DNA of 64,000 bases from Mycobacterium sp. 4858 (GTDB lineage Bacteria; Actinomycetota; Actinomycetes; Mycobacteriales; Mycobacteriaceae), in assembly GCF_900240975.1 (NCBI RefSeq), contig NZ_LT968775.1, positions 124,001 to 188,000 on the forward strand. The letters are read 5' to 3'. Within the stretch, counting starts at the first letter, position 1. Each line of letters begins with the position of its first letter. The notes beneath the pieces were generated by a model, which saw only the letters and a list, made by a program, of their open reading frames with translations, was not told where the DNA came from and searched no databases. Shown here piece by piece: positions 41,292 to 49,367 of this stretch. The position numbers and the translations under genes are program-made.

Positions 41292-42089
41292 CTAGCGCGC
41301 GGCCGGGGCCTTGGTGCGTGCGCGTGACGCGGGCGACTTGGCCGCCTTGCGTGGCCGTGACGGCGCGGCCTTGCCGCCTTTCGGCCCCTTGCCTTCTTCG
41401 ATCAACCGGCCGGCGTGATCCAGGATGCAGCCGAGTCCGTACTCGAAGTTGGTTTCGTCGGGTGCGCCGATCCGGTGCCCGATGCGGCTGACTTGGGCCA
41501 GCAGGGGAGTCTTCTCGGGGTCGATGGCGACGGCGTCCTCGATGGCACGCGCACCCTCATGGGAGGATTGGTTCTTCTCGTAAAGCCGCTGCAGCACCAC
41601 CGAGCCGCGGACGTGCACCGAAACCGCCGAGTAGGTGTCGAAGGCGTCCTCCGGCGACAGCCCGGCTTCGACCAGGTTGGCGATGGCCTTCTCCATCTCC
41701 TCGGCACCCAGCCGTGCCGCCTTCGGGCTGAGCGCGGCGCGGATCAGAATCAGGTCGCACAGAATTGGGTTACCCATGAACGTTTTACGCATCAGGCGCG
41801 CGTGGTTGGCCAATGTCTCGCGCCAGTCGCTGGCCTCGACGTAGGGGGTGGCGAACCGATACTTGCTCAATGCGCGGTCGGTCATCGCGTTGAGCAGGTC
41901 ATCCTTCTTACGGAAGTACCAGTAGATGCTCGTGACGCCGACGCCCAGATGTTTGCCAAGCAGCGGCATGCTCAAGTTGTCGATCGATACCTGCTCCGCG
42001 AGTTCGAATGCGCCACTGATGATGTCATCGGGATTGATGGATCCGCGTTCGCGGCGTTGACGCCTATCGGCGGTAGCCTGCTTTGCCAC
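41292..42089 (-). CDS. TetR family regulator of the CoA catabolic cluster
   Basis: A 265-residue TetR repressor. The helix-turn-helix lies in about 20-65 with LSMPLLGKHLGVGVTSIYWYFRKKDDLLNAM. The C-terminal ligand domain is longer than usual and ends in a 30-residue tail rich in Lys, Arg, Ala and Pro (GKAAPSRPRKAAKSPASRA), which may add DNA contacts. I chose GTG 42089 because GGAGG lies eight bases upstream; ATG 42104 is an alternative. It sits in the middle of the cluster and its own upstream region has the repeated operator elements, so it is the likely local regulator. Confidence 0.88.
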   Translation of the reverse strand: MAKQATADRRQRRERGSINPDDIISGAFELAEQVSIDNLSMPLLGKHLGVGVTSIYWYFRKKDDLLNAMTDRALSKYRFATPYVEASDWRETLANHARLMRKTFMGNPILCDLILIRAALSPKAARLGAEEMEKAIANLVEAGLSPEDAFDTYSAVSVHVRGSVVLQRLYEKNQSSHEGARAIEDAVAIDPEKTPLLAQVSRIGHRIGAPDETNFEYGLGCILDHAGRLIEEGKGPKGGKAAPSRPRKAAKSPASRARTKAPAAR

Positions 42090-42105
42090 TACGGGCACCT
42101 CCATC

Positions 42106-42114
42106 ACGCTGTAT
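42106..42114. promoter_or_regulatory. ACGCTGTAT element in the tetR promoter
   Basis: Nine bases identical to the right arm of the operator at 39598-39606, on the same strand, 17 bases upstream of the chosen tetR start. It may allow autoregulation. The match is short and could be chance on its own. Confidence 0.35.
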
Positions 42115-42219
42115 CCTGTGCATGCGGTCCAAGAGCCGTACCGACTCACCTGCGCAAGCTTAGCCGTGTCGCCGCTCGACGATGTCCGTCAACCCGGCTT
42201 TCGTGCACTTTTCATCTGC

Positions 42220-42258
42220 TACTGTAATACCTATCGTAGGCGTTTTGGTAACGATAGG
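42220..42258. promoter_or_regulatory. Putative TetR operator TACTGTAATACCTATCG and inverted CGATAGG
   Basis: TACTGTAATACCTATCG (42220-42236) repeats, with one base inserted, the reverse complement of the element at 44713-44728. CCTATCG at 42230-42236 is mirrored by CGATAGG at 42252-42258, giving 7-base arms with a 15-base spacer. It lies between divergent tetR and the SDR gene, 68 bases before the SDR start. Confidence 0.65.
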
Positions 42259-42325
42259 CCGGGCGGGCGAACATGACCGGGCGCAAGCCATTCACCCAGT
42301 CATCCGATGAGCCACGGGAATTGCC

Positions 42326-43123
42326 ATGGATTTAGGGCTGGCGGATGCCGCAACGGTGGTAGTCGGCGGTAGCCGCGGCATGGGTTTGGCCACGGCCCGC
42401 TGCCTCGCCGACGAAGGTGCCCGGGTCGCGGTGATCGGCCGCAGTCGTGACGCGCTCGACTGCGCCGCGGCGGAGTTGACGGGGCGCGGTAGCCCCGACG
42501 CCGTCGGGCTCGTCGCGGACATTGCCGATCCCGGTCAGGTCGACGAGGCGTTCGCCGAACTCGGCCGGCGATGGGGCGGAGAACTCAATGCCCTTGTCAA
42601 TACGGTCGGGCCGGGAGCGGCGGGCACGTTCGACGATTTGGCCGACGAGCAATGGCGCCAGGCCGTCGAAGACGGGGTGATGGGCATGGTGCGCTGTGTC
42701 CGCGCGGCACTTCCGCTGCTGCGCAAGGCGCAATGGGCGCGGATCGTCAACTTCTCGGCCCACTCGACCCAGCGGCAGAGCGTCATGCTGCCCGCCTACA
42801 CGGCGGCCAAGTCGATGCTGACCAGCGTGTCCAAGAATCTGTCTCTGTTCTTGGCCAAGGACGAGATCTTGGTCAACGTGGTGTCGCCCGGCAGCATCGC
42901 GTCCGAGTCGCTCGTCGGTTGGGCGAAATCGGTGGGCGTCGACGGCGGCGATCTTTACGCGTTGATGGACGCCATCGACAAGCACTTCGGCCATCCGGCC
43001 CACATGCCACGGGCGGGGCTGCCGGAGGAAATCGGGCCGGTGGCCGCATTCCTCGCGTCGCGGCGCAACTCCTACATGACGGGGGCCAACATCAACGTCG
43101 ACGGTGGTTCGGACTTCACCTGA
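42326..43123 (+). CDS. SDR family oxidoreductase
   Basis: A 265-residue classical SDR with TVVVGGSRGMGLATARCLADEGARVAVIGRS, VNTVGPGAAGTFDD (in the place of NNAG), NFSAHSTQRQSVMLPAYTAAKSM with Ser-Tyr-Lys, and a C-terminal YMTGANINVDGGSDFT. It probably oxidises or reduces a hydroxy- or keto-acyl intermediate. ATG after GGGAA. Divergent from tetR and 41 bases before the DapA-like gene, probably co-transcribed with it. Confidence 0.88.
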   Translation: MDLGLADAATVVVGGSRGMGLATARCLADEGARVAVIGRSRDALDCAAAELTGRGSPDAVGLVADIADPGQVDEAFAELGRRWGGELNALVNTVGPGAAGTFDDLADEQWRQAVEDGVMGMVRCVRAALPLLRKAQWARIVNFSAHSTQRQSVMLPAYTAAKSMLTSVSKNLSLFLAKDEILVNVVSPGSIASESLVGWAKSVGVDGGDLYALMDAIDKHFGHPAHMPRAGLPEEIGPVAAFLASRRNSYMTGANINVDGGSDFT

Positions 43124-43164
43124 CCGCCCGGAACGAAAAGCTCGGCCGAAAGAAGGAGTCGAAA

Positions 43165-44172
43165 GTGGCGACGGCAAGCGAGGCCCGCGCCTGGGCGCGC
43201 GGCGCATTGCGCGGAATCGGTGACTCGCTCTACACCCCGTTCTGCGGGCCGGACGGCGACGACATCGACTGGGAGGCCTATCGGACGCTGGTCCGTTACT
43301 GCGTCGGCGACCTCGGGCACCCGATGTTGTGGTGCACCAGCGGTCTCTCGGAGTTCTGGTCGCTGACCATCGATGAGCGAAAACGCTTGTTAGAGGTAGC
43401 GATTGAGGAAGGGCGTGCCGTCAATCCCGACGTCGTCGTGCAAGCCTGCACGGCCGCCATCGCCGCGAAGGACTGTCTGGAGTTGACGTTGCACGCCCAG
43501 GAAGCCGGCGCCGACATCGTCTACATCCAAACGCCGATGATGGAAGTGCATGGCGGCGAGGGCGTTCTGCGATTCTTCAAATACATCGCCTCGCGCACCG
43601 ACATCGCCTTGGGCATGTTCAACTCGCCGTCGTCCGGCTACGTGCTGACCGCCGCCGAAAGCGCGCGGATCTACGATGAGGTGCCCGCCGTGTGCGCGAC
43701 CAAGGAGGGCGCCTTCAGGCCGGCCAGCAGCCGGATGCTCCACCAGCTGGCGCCCGGCCTGGTGCTCTGGGAGTGTGACAAGACGGTGTATCGCGCCGGT
43801 TGGCTGCGCGACGGGATCGTCTGTCCGGCGCAACTGGGCACCGCGGGCTATCTGTTCGAGACGCCGCGGCGGCGATTGTTCTCGGAATACTGGGATTTGG
43901 TACAAAGCGACAAGCTGCTCGAGGCGATGGACTTCGGCCGCGAGTCGGGCCTGGACCAATTCGACCTCGACGTCGGATCCTGGTGGACGTGCTATCCGGG
44001 ACGGGCCGATTACTTCACTCACTGGGGTGGCGCGTTCAAGTACGCCGCCTCGCTTCTCGGCTTGCCGATAGGCGCGTATCCGCATTCCCGGCCACCGCAG
44101 GCGGAGTTGCCGACGGAGGCCAAGTCGCAGATCGAGAACGCATACCGCCGGCTTGGGCTCATCGAGGCCTAA
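43165..44172 (+). CDS. DapA (dihydrodipicolinate synthase) family lyase or aldolase
   Basis: A 335-residue TIM-barrel protein of the DapA/N-acetylneuraminate lyase family, longer than the usual 290-300. The Schiff-base lysine is in AVCATKEGAFRP. The YNxP motif that gives the proton-relay Tyr in DapA is here FNSPSSGY, so the Tyr is Phe. The GxxGE motif is replaced by WCTSGLSEFW. It is therefore not a lysine-pathway DapA and may be an aldolase or hydratase-aldolase acting on a keto acid made from the cluster's substrate. GTG start after AAGGAG. It follows the SDR gene. Confidence 0.75.
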   Translation: MATASEARAWARGALRGIGDSLYTPFCGPDGDDIDWEAYRTLVRYCVGDLGHPMLWCTSGLSEFWSLTIDERKRLLEVAIEEGRAVNPDVVVQACTAAIAAKDCLELTLHAQEAGADIVYIQTPMMEVHGGEGVLRFFKYIASRTDIALGMFNSPSSGYVLTAAESARIYDEVPAVCATKEGAFRPASSRMLHQLAPGLVLWECDKTVYRAGWLRDGIVCPAQLGTAGYLFETPRRRLFSEYWDLVQSDKLLEAMDFGRESGLDQFDLDVGSWWTCYPGRADYFTHWGGAFKYAASLLGLPIGAYPHSRPPQAELPTEAKSQIENAYRRLGLIEA

Positions 44173-44214
44173 TCGGCGGCCAAAACCGCTGCGCCACATC
44201 GGGATACATAGCAG

Positions 44215-44239
44215 AGCCCGGCCACCGAGGTGACCGGGC
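44215..44239. terminator. Hairpin between DapA-like gene and csbD-like gene
   Basis: GCCCGG (44216-44221) pairs with CCGGGC (44234-44239), and an inner CAC/GTG adds to the stem after one C-A mismatch. No U-tract follows, which is usual for mycobacterial terminators. It lies between two convergent genes and may serve both. Confidence 0.5.
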
Positions 44240-44253
44240 CTGTGCCTAACCGT

Positions 44254-44490
44254 CTACTGTTCGGCCTGCTCGCGCGCCTCCGCGGCCTTGGCCTTGCCGC
44301 GGGCCTTCTCGGCCGCGGCTTCCTTCTTCGCCGCGCTGCGCTGCGCGTCGGCCTTGTCCTGCTGCGCCTGGCCCTCGTTGACCAGATCGTTGCGGCCGAT
44401 GATCGTGCCCACGATTTCCTTGGCCTTGCCGAAGACGGCTTCGACGATGCCCTGGATCAGCTCGACCGGACCGCTCTTGATGTCAACCAT
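44254..44490 (-). CDS. CsbD-like small stress protein
   Basis: A 78-residue protein starting MVDIKSGPVELIQGIVEAVFGKAKEIVGTIIGRNDLVNEGQAQQDKADAQR, which fits the CsbD pattern of short general-stress proteins, followed by an Ala/Lys/Glu-rich helical tail. Its molecular role is unknown. Convergent with the DapA-like gene across the hairpin. It does not look related to the catabolic genes on either side. Confidence 0.72.
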   Translation of the reverse strand: MVDIKSGPVELIQGIVEAVFGKAKEIVGTIIGRNDLVNEGQAQQDKADAQRSAAKKEAAAEKARGKAKAAEAREQAEQ

Positions 44491-44782
44491 TGCGTTTCCC
44501 CTCCCGGTAGTGGGTATCTGTGTTGGCTTTCCCTTTTCGCCGCCAGGAGGAAACGCGATCGGCGCGTGGTGCTCGCCACACCCGGGATATCCGTGCCACT
44601 CCTGGTCATGAGTAGCCCCGTCGACGGCGGTCAGGGGTGAGGTTCAGCAAGCCGAAATCCCCTGTTCGGCCGGGGTTCGTGGGCACCCGAAGGCGGTTGT
44701 GGAAAACGGTACCGATAGGTATACAGTATGCGTACAAATCGTCGCGGGATCGGGTAGCGGTCGTGAGGAGGTGGCGGGGGAG
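44491..44782. other. 292-base intergenic region with hairpin and operator
   Basis: This gap between divergent csbD-like and crotonase genes holds an inverted repeat, GCCGAA at 44651-44656 with TTCGGC at 44665-44670 around ATCCCCTG, and the operator-like element at 44713-44728. The first part up to about 44640 shows no feature I can support. Confidence 0.5.
44713..44728. promoter_or_regulatory. Putative TetR operator CGATAGGTATACAGTA
   Basis: Its reverse complement, TACTGTATACCTATCG, equals the element at 42220-42236 apart from one missing A. It lies 55 bases before the start of the crotonase that heads the rightward operon of 44.8-51.7 kb, within an AT-rich probable promoter. Confidence 0.65.
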
Positions 44783-45625
44783 ATGTCCGGCGGGGACGAC
44801 GCTTCCGAGGCCGCAGTGCTCTACGAGTCCACCGGCAGCGGCGTGGCGATTCTGACCTTCAACCGTCCTGAACGCCTGAACGCCTGGGGGCCGGACATTG
44901 CCGCCGGCTTTTACTCGGCGATCGACCGCGCCGAACAGGACCCGGCCATCCGGGTGGTCGTGCTGACCGGCCGGGGCAAAGGATTCTGCGCCGGCGCGTA
45001 TCTGGGCACGCCGAATTCCGCACCGAGTTACGGCGACACGATGGAGAAGGCGAGTCAGACCAACCTCGCCGAGTTGGTCGGGGAACGGCCGCCGCATTTC
45101 GTGACCACGCTGCGCAAGCCCGTCGTGGCCGCCATCAACGGCGCCTGCGTCGGCATCGGCCTGACCCAGGCGCTCATGTGTGACGTGCGGTTCGCGGCCG
45201 CCGGGGCCAAGTTCGCCGCGGTCTTCGCCCGCCGCGGACTGATCGCCGAGTTCGGCATCTCCTGGATACTGCCGCGACTGACAACCTGGGGCGTCGCCCT
45301 GGATCTGCTGTTGAGCGGCCGCACCTTCCTCGCCGAGGAGGCGGCCGACCTCGGCCTCGTCAAGGACGTGGTCGCGCCCGAGGATCTGATGAACCGCGCG
45401 CTGGAATACGCGGAGGACATCGCACGCAACTGCTCGCCGGCGTCCATGGAAGTGATCAAGCGGCAGGTATACGGTGACGCCACTCGCGATGTCGTGGACG
45501 CCACGGCGCGTGCCGAGGTGCTGCTGCACGAGGCGATGCCGCGGCCGGACGTCATCGAAGGCATCACCAGCTTTCTGGAGAAGCGGCCCCCCCGATTCCC
45601 TTCGCTCGACCCGACCGACGCTTAG
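44783..45625 (+). CDS. Crotonase-fold protein, altered active site
   Basis: A 280-residue crotonase with VAILTFNRPERLNAWGPDI, GKGFCAGAYLGT and NGACVGIGLTQALMCDVRFAAAGAKFAAVFARRGLIAEFGISWILPRL. The first hydratase Glu is Thr (GIGLTQAL); no Glu is at the second position, although the RGLIAEFG loop has one nearby, as in many mycobacterial EchA paralogues. ATG behind a GGAGG...GGGGGAG stretch. It leads an operon with amidohydrolase, ligase, amidohydrolase and two acyl-CoA dehydrogenase subunits. Confidence 0.85.
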   Translation: MSGGDDASEAAVLYESTGSGVAILTFNRPERLNAWGPDIAAGFYSAIDRAEQDPAIRVVVLTGRGKGFCAGAYLGTPNSAPSYGDTMEKASQTNLAELVGERPPHFVTTLRKPVVAAINGACVGIGLTQALMCDVRFAAAGAKFAAVFARRGLIAEFGISWILPRLTTWGVALDLLLSGRTFLAEEAADLGLVKDVVAPEDLMNRALEYAEDIARNCSPASMEVIKRQVYGDATRDVVDATARAEVLLHEAMPRPDVIEGITSFLEKRPPRFPSLDPTDA

Positions 45626-45655
45626 TGTTCGCCGGTGATGCCGGAAAGGATGATC

Positions 45656-46858
45656 ATGACCAGCTTGGGTTATAAGGCGATTGACGTCGACAACCACTAC
45701 TACGAACCACTGGACGCCTTCACCCGCCACCTGGACAAGAAGTTCAAGCGGCGAGGCGTGCAGATGCTCAACGACGGCAAGCGCACCTGGGCCGTGATCG
45801 GGGATCGGGTCAACCACTTCATCCCCAACCCGACCTTTGACCCGATCATCGTGCCGGGCTGCCTGGACCTGTTGTTCCGCGGCGAAATCCCCGACGGCGT
45901 CGACCCCGCCTCGCTGATGAAGGTCGAGCGGCTGGCCAGCCACCCCGAGTACCAGAACCGCGACGCGCGGGTCGCGGTGATGGAGACCCAGGACGTCGAA
46001 ACGGTGTTCATGCTGCCGACTTTCGCGTGCGGCGTCGAGGAGGCGCTCAAGGGAGACATCGAGGCCACGATGGCCTCGCTGCACGCGTTCAACCTGTGGC
46101 TCGACGAAGATTGGGGCTTCGACCGGCCCGATCACCGCATCATCGCCGCGCCCATCATTTCGCTGGCAGACCCGGCCAAGGCGCTCGAAGAGGTCGAGTT
46201 CGTGCTGGCGCGCGGCGCCAAGCTGGTGCTGGTGCGGCCCGCGCCGGTGCCCGGTGTGGTGAAGCCGAGATCGCTGGGCGATCCCAGCCACGACCCGGTG
46301 TGGGCCCGGCTCGCCGAGGCGGGGGTGCCGGTCGGCTTCCACCTCAGCGACAGCGGCTATCTGCACATCGCCGCGCAGTGGGGCGGCAAGGCGACCTTCG
46401 AGGGGTTCGGGGAAAAGGACCCACTGGATCAGGTTCTCCTGGACGACCGCGCCATCCACGACACGATGGCCTCGATGATCGTGCACGGTGTGTTCACCCG
46501 CCACCCCGGGCTCAGGGCGGTCAGCATCGAAAACGGCTCCTATTTCGTGCATCGGCTGATCAAGCGGCTGAAGAAGGTCGCCAACAACTACCCGCGGCAT
46601 TTCCCCGAGGACCCGGTGGAGCAATTGCGCAACAATGTGTGGATCGCCCCCTACTACGAGGACGATTTGCAAGAGCTGGCCAACGTCATCGGCATCGACA
46701 AGATCCTGTTCGGGTCCGACTGGCCGCACGGCGAAGGCCTCGAGACGCCGGTGTCGTTCGCCGGGGAACTCAACGGCTTCGGCGAAGCCGATGCCCGAAA
46801 AGTGATGCGCGACAATGCTCTCGACCTGCTCGGCGTTCCGGTCCCGTCGGCCGTTTAG
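45656..46858 (+). CDS. Amidohydrolase family 2 protein (ACMSD-like metal hydrolase/decarboxylase)
   Basis: A 400-residue TIM-barrel amidohydrolase-2 protein. It has IDVDNHYYEPLDAF in the first strand (the usual DxHxH has Asn between, DNHYYEP), VGFHLSDSGYL with a histidine ligand, MIVHGVFTRHPGLRAVSIENG and ILFGSDWPHGEGL with the conserved Asp. Such proteins decarboxylate or hydrolyse cyclic and aromatic acids with a metal ion. Start at ATG 45656 behind GGAAAGG; upstream in-frame starts at 45635 and 45638 are less likely. Substrate unknown. Confidence 0.82.
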   Translation: MTSLGYKAIDVDNHYYEPLDAFTRHLDKKFKRRGVQMLNDGKRTWAVIGDRVNHFIPNPTFDPIIVPGCLDLLFRGEIPDGVDPASLMKVERLASHPEYQNRDARVAVMETQDVETVFMLPTFACGVEEALKGDIEATMASLHAFNLWLDEDWGFDRPDHRIIAAPIISLADPAKALEEVEFVLARGAKLVLVRPAPVPGVVKPRSLGDPSHDPVWARLAEAGVPVGFHLSDSGYLHIAAQWGGKATFEGFGEKDPLDQVLLDDRAIHDTMASMIVHGVFTRHPGLRAVSIENGSYFVHRLIKRLKKVANNYPRHFPEDPVEQLRNNVWIAPYYEDDLQELANVIGIDKILFGSDWPHGEGLETPVSFAGELNGFGEADARKVMRDNALDLLGVPVPSAV

Positions 46859-46867
46859 CGCCCCACC

Positions 46868-48523
46868 ATGAGTGAATGGACTGTGGGCGCGGTTCTGGAC
46901 GCCATCGCCGACGCCGTGCCGGACCGGCTGATGACCGTCTGCGGCGACCGCAAGAGCACCTTCGCCGACTCCGCGGTCCGCACCAACCGGTTGGCGAACT
47001 ACCTCGAAGGCAGGGGTTTCGGCGTCTACGCGACCCGTGACGCGCTGCAGCGCTGGGAATGTGGACAGGACCGCATCGCGTTGCTGATGTACAACGACCT
47101 GTACCCGGACATGGTCGTCGGCTGCCTGAAGGCGCGCACCGTCCCGGTCAACGTGAACCACCACTACTCGCCCCGGGAAATCCGCGACCTGCTCGACTAC
47201 GTCCGCCCACGGGGGATCATCTACCACCGCTCCCTCGGCGCCCGGTTCGCCGACGTCCTGCCGCCGATCGGTACCGAGTTGCTGATCTCCATCGAGGACG
47301 GCAGTACGGTTCCACAACTGCCGAAGGCGATCTCGCTCGACGACGCCCTGGCGTCCGTCGGCCCCGATCGCGAGGAGACCGGATCTCCGGACGATCTCAT
47401 CATGATGTGCACCGGCGGGACGACGGGGCGTCCGAAGGGCGTGCTGTGGCGACAGAGCGACATGTACGTGTCGTCGATGGTCGGGGCCGATCATGCCAGC
47501 GTCACGGAGATTCACGACAAGGTCGCCGCGGGCGGCCAGCCGTGGTTCGCCGTCTCCCCGCTCATGCACGCCGCCGGCATGTGGACCGCGTTCTCCGCGC
47601 TCTGCGCCGGCCTGCCCGTAGTGCTTTACGACGACAGCAACAGGCTGGACGTCCGGTCGGTGTGGGAAACCGCGGAGCGCGAGAAGGTGGGCATGATGAC
47701 CATGGTGGGCGACGCGTACGCCGGCCCGCTGATCGCCGAGCTGCGCGCGCGTTCCTATGACCTGTCCTCGCTGCGTGCGATCGGCACCGGAGGCGCCGCG
47801 ACGAACGCGAAACACAAACGCGCACTGATGGAATGCCTGCCACACATCACCATCATCGAGGGCTATGGGTCGTCGGAGAGCGGCAACATGGCGTTCGGGC
47901 ACAGCCGCGGGGGGACCGCCAGCGAAACCTTCCAACCCAGGGAGGGGGCCAGCGTGGTGTCGGCCGACCGCAGCCGATTTCTGCGGCCCGGTGAGCGGGA
48001 AGTCGGCTGGGCCGCCAGGACAGGCCGCATCCCGCTCGGGTATTTCGGTGACGCCGAGGCCACGCAACGGACCTTCCCCGAGATCGACGGCCGGCGGGTG
48101 GTGATACCCGGCGACCGGGCATCGCTGGAGAGGGACGGCACCATCCGCCTGCTGGGCCGCGACTCGCTGGTCGTGAACACCGGTGGCGAAAAGGTTTTCG
48201 TCGAAGAGGTCGAAGAGGTACTGCGCGCTCAGCCGGGCGTCGCCGATGCCCTGGTCGTCGGCCGACCAAGCGAGCGGTGGGGTCAAGAGGTCGTCGCGCT
48301 CATCGCCATGCAACCCGGCGCCCGGCTCACCCCGGACGGCCTCTACCACGCGTGCACGGCACAACTGGCGCATTTCAAGGCGCCGAAGGCCGTCATCTTC
48401 GTCGAGCAGATCGAACGCCTCGGCAACGGCAAGCCCAACTACCGATGGGCCAGAGAACAAGCCACTCAACACCCTCCGGTGAGCGCGCTGGTAGGGTCCG
48501 ACGCCGAAGGAAGTCATGAATGA
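46868..48523 (+). CDS. Long-chain acyl-CoA synthetase-type ligase (FadD19/17-like architecture)
   Basis: A 551-residue FadD protein. The P-loop is IMMCTGGTTGRPKGVLWRQSD, with the GGTTG form typical of steroid-side-chain-like FadDs. Further motifs are SPLMHAAGMWTAF, IIEGYGSSESGNMAF, YAIPGD-like RRVVIPGDRASLERDGTIRLLGRDSLVVNTGGEKVFVEEVEEVL, and the C-terminal LGNGKPNYRWAREQA lysine. It resembles the ligase at 61072-62724. It lies ten bases after the amidohydrolase and overlaps the second amidohydrolase by eight. Substrate unknown. Confidence 0.87.
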   Translation: MSEWTVGAVLDAIADAVPDRLMTVCGDRKSTFADSAVRTNRLANYLEGRGFGVYATRDALQRWECGQDRIALLMYNDLYPDMVVGCLKARTVPVNVNHHYSPREIRDLLDYVRPRGIIYHRSLGARFADVLPPIGTELLISIEDGSTVPQLPKAISLDDALASVGPDREETGSPDDLIMMCTGGTTGRPKGVLWRQSDMYVSSMVGADHASVTEIHDKVAAGGQPWFAVSPLMHAAGMWTAFSALCAGLPVVLYDDSNRLDVRSVWETAEREKVGMMTMVGDAYAGPLIAELRARSYDLSSLRAIGTGGAATNAKHKRALMECLPHITIIEGYGSSESGNMAFGHSRGGTASETFQPREGASVVSADRSRFLRPGEREVGWAARTGRIPLGYFGDAEATQRTFPEIDGRRVVIPGDRASLERDGTIRLLGRDSLVVNTGGEKVFVEEVEEVLRAQPGVADALVVGRPSERWGQEVVALIAMQPGARLTPDGLYHACTAQLAHFKAPKAVIFVEQIERLGNGKPNYRWAREQATQHPPVSALVGSDAEGSHE

Positions 48524-49346
48524 CAAAGTGATTGACTGCCTGGTGAACGTCCACTTCGGCGAAGCCGAATCTCAGCCGACGTGGATGCTCAAGGTCAGGG
48601 ACGACTACTTCAAGGGCCCCGAGTCGATGTTCGCCCCGGTCGATCTCTCCGAATTGCTCGCCGAGATGGACGAACAAGGTGTGCACAAGGCGATCCTGAT
48701 GGACTCGCTCACCAACCCGTCCACCACCGCGCGCAAATTCGCCGAAGCCAAACCGGATCGATTCGCCTTGGCCGAGGGCGGGGTCAACCTGCTGCGCCCG
48801 GTGCCGTCGCTGCGCAAGCTCGCCGAGATCGCGGGCGACCTGCCCGTCGCGTATGCCGTAGTGGGGCCGAGCTTTTGGGGCGACGGCCAATACCCGCCCA
48901 GCGACGCCGTGTACTACCCGCTCTATGCCAAATGTGCGGAACTGGACCTTCCGCTGTGCATCAACACCGGCATCCCGGGGCCGCCCATACCCGGCGAGGT
49001 CCAGCACCCCATGCACCTGGATCGCGTGTGCGTACGATTCCCCGAACTGCGGCTGTGCATGATTCACGGCGCCGACCCGTGGTGGGACGTCGCGATCCGC
49101 TTGCTGCTGAAGTACCCGAACCTGCGCCTCATGACGTCGGCGTGGTCGCCCAAGCGGCTGCCGGAGAGCCTGCTGCACTACATGCGCACGCGCGGTCGCA
49201 ACAAGGTGATCTACGCGTCCGACTGGCCGGTGTTGCCCATGCGGCGGGTCATCCCCGAGGCCCGTGCCCTTGATCTGCCGGCCGACGTGCTGGATAACTA
49301 CCTTTACAACAACGCGCAGGATTTTTTCTTCGGCGACCGCGCCTGA
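48516..49346 (+). CDS. Amidohydrolase family 2 protein (second)
   Basis: A 276-residue amidohydrolase-2 protein. It starts MNDKVIDCLVNVHFGEAES, where the usual first-strand DxHxH metal motif is reduced to DCLVNVHFGE. Further core segments are LCINTGIPGPP, LRLCMIHGADPWW (histidine) and NKVIYASDWPVLPM (Asp). The C-terminus ends LDNYLYNNAQDFFFG, the family signature. The weaker metal motif may mean a different metal use. It could form a complex with the first amidohydrolase. Overlaps the ligase by eight bases. Confidence 0.8.
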   Translation: MNDKVIDCLVNVHFGEAESQPTWMLKVRDDYFKGPESMFAPVDLSELLAEMDEQGVHKAILMDSLTNPSTTARKFAEAKPDRFALAEGGVNLLRPVPSLRKLAEIAGDLPVAYAVVGPSFWGDGQYPPSDAVYYPLYAKCAELDLPLCINTGIPGPPIPGEVQHPMHLDRVCVRFPELRLCMIHGADPWWDVAIRLLLKYPNLRLMTSAWSPKRLPESLLHYMRTRGRNKVIYASDWPVLPMRRVIPEARALDLPADVLDNYLYNNAQDFFFGDRA

Positions 49347-49367
49347 CCGAGAACGGGAGCACTGACG

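Noticed and set aside
39575..44728. KstR or KstR2 (cholesterol) operators
   Set aside because: The intergenic sequences do not contain the TnnAACnnGTTnnA or AnCAAGnnCTTGnT patterns; the repeated motif is different.
44606..48526. A 1306-codon open frame on the minus strand
   Set aside because: It is the antisense shadow of the crotonase, amidohydrolase and ligase genes. Its amino-acid content (many Arg, His, Gly, Val repeats) shows no protein family, and the GC-rich third positions explain its length.
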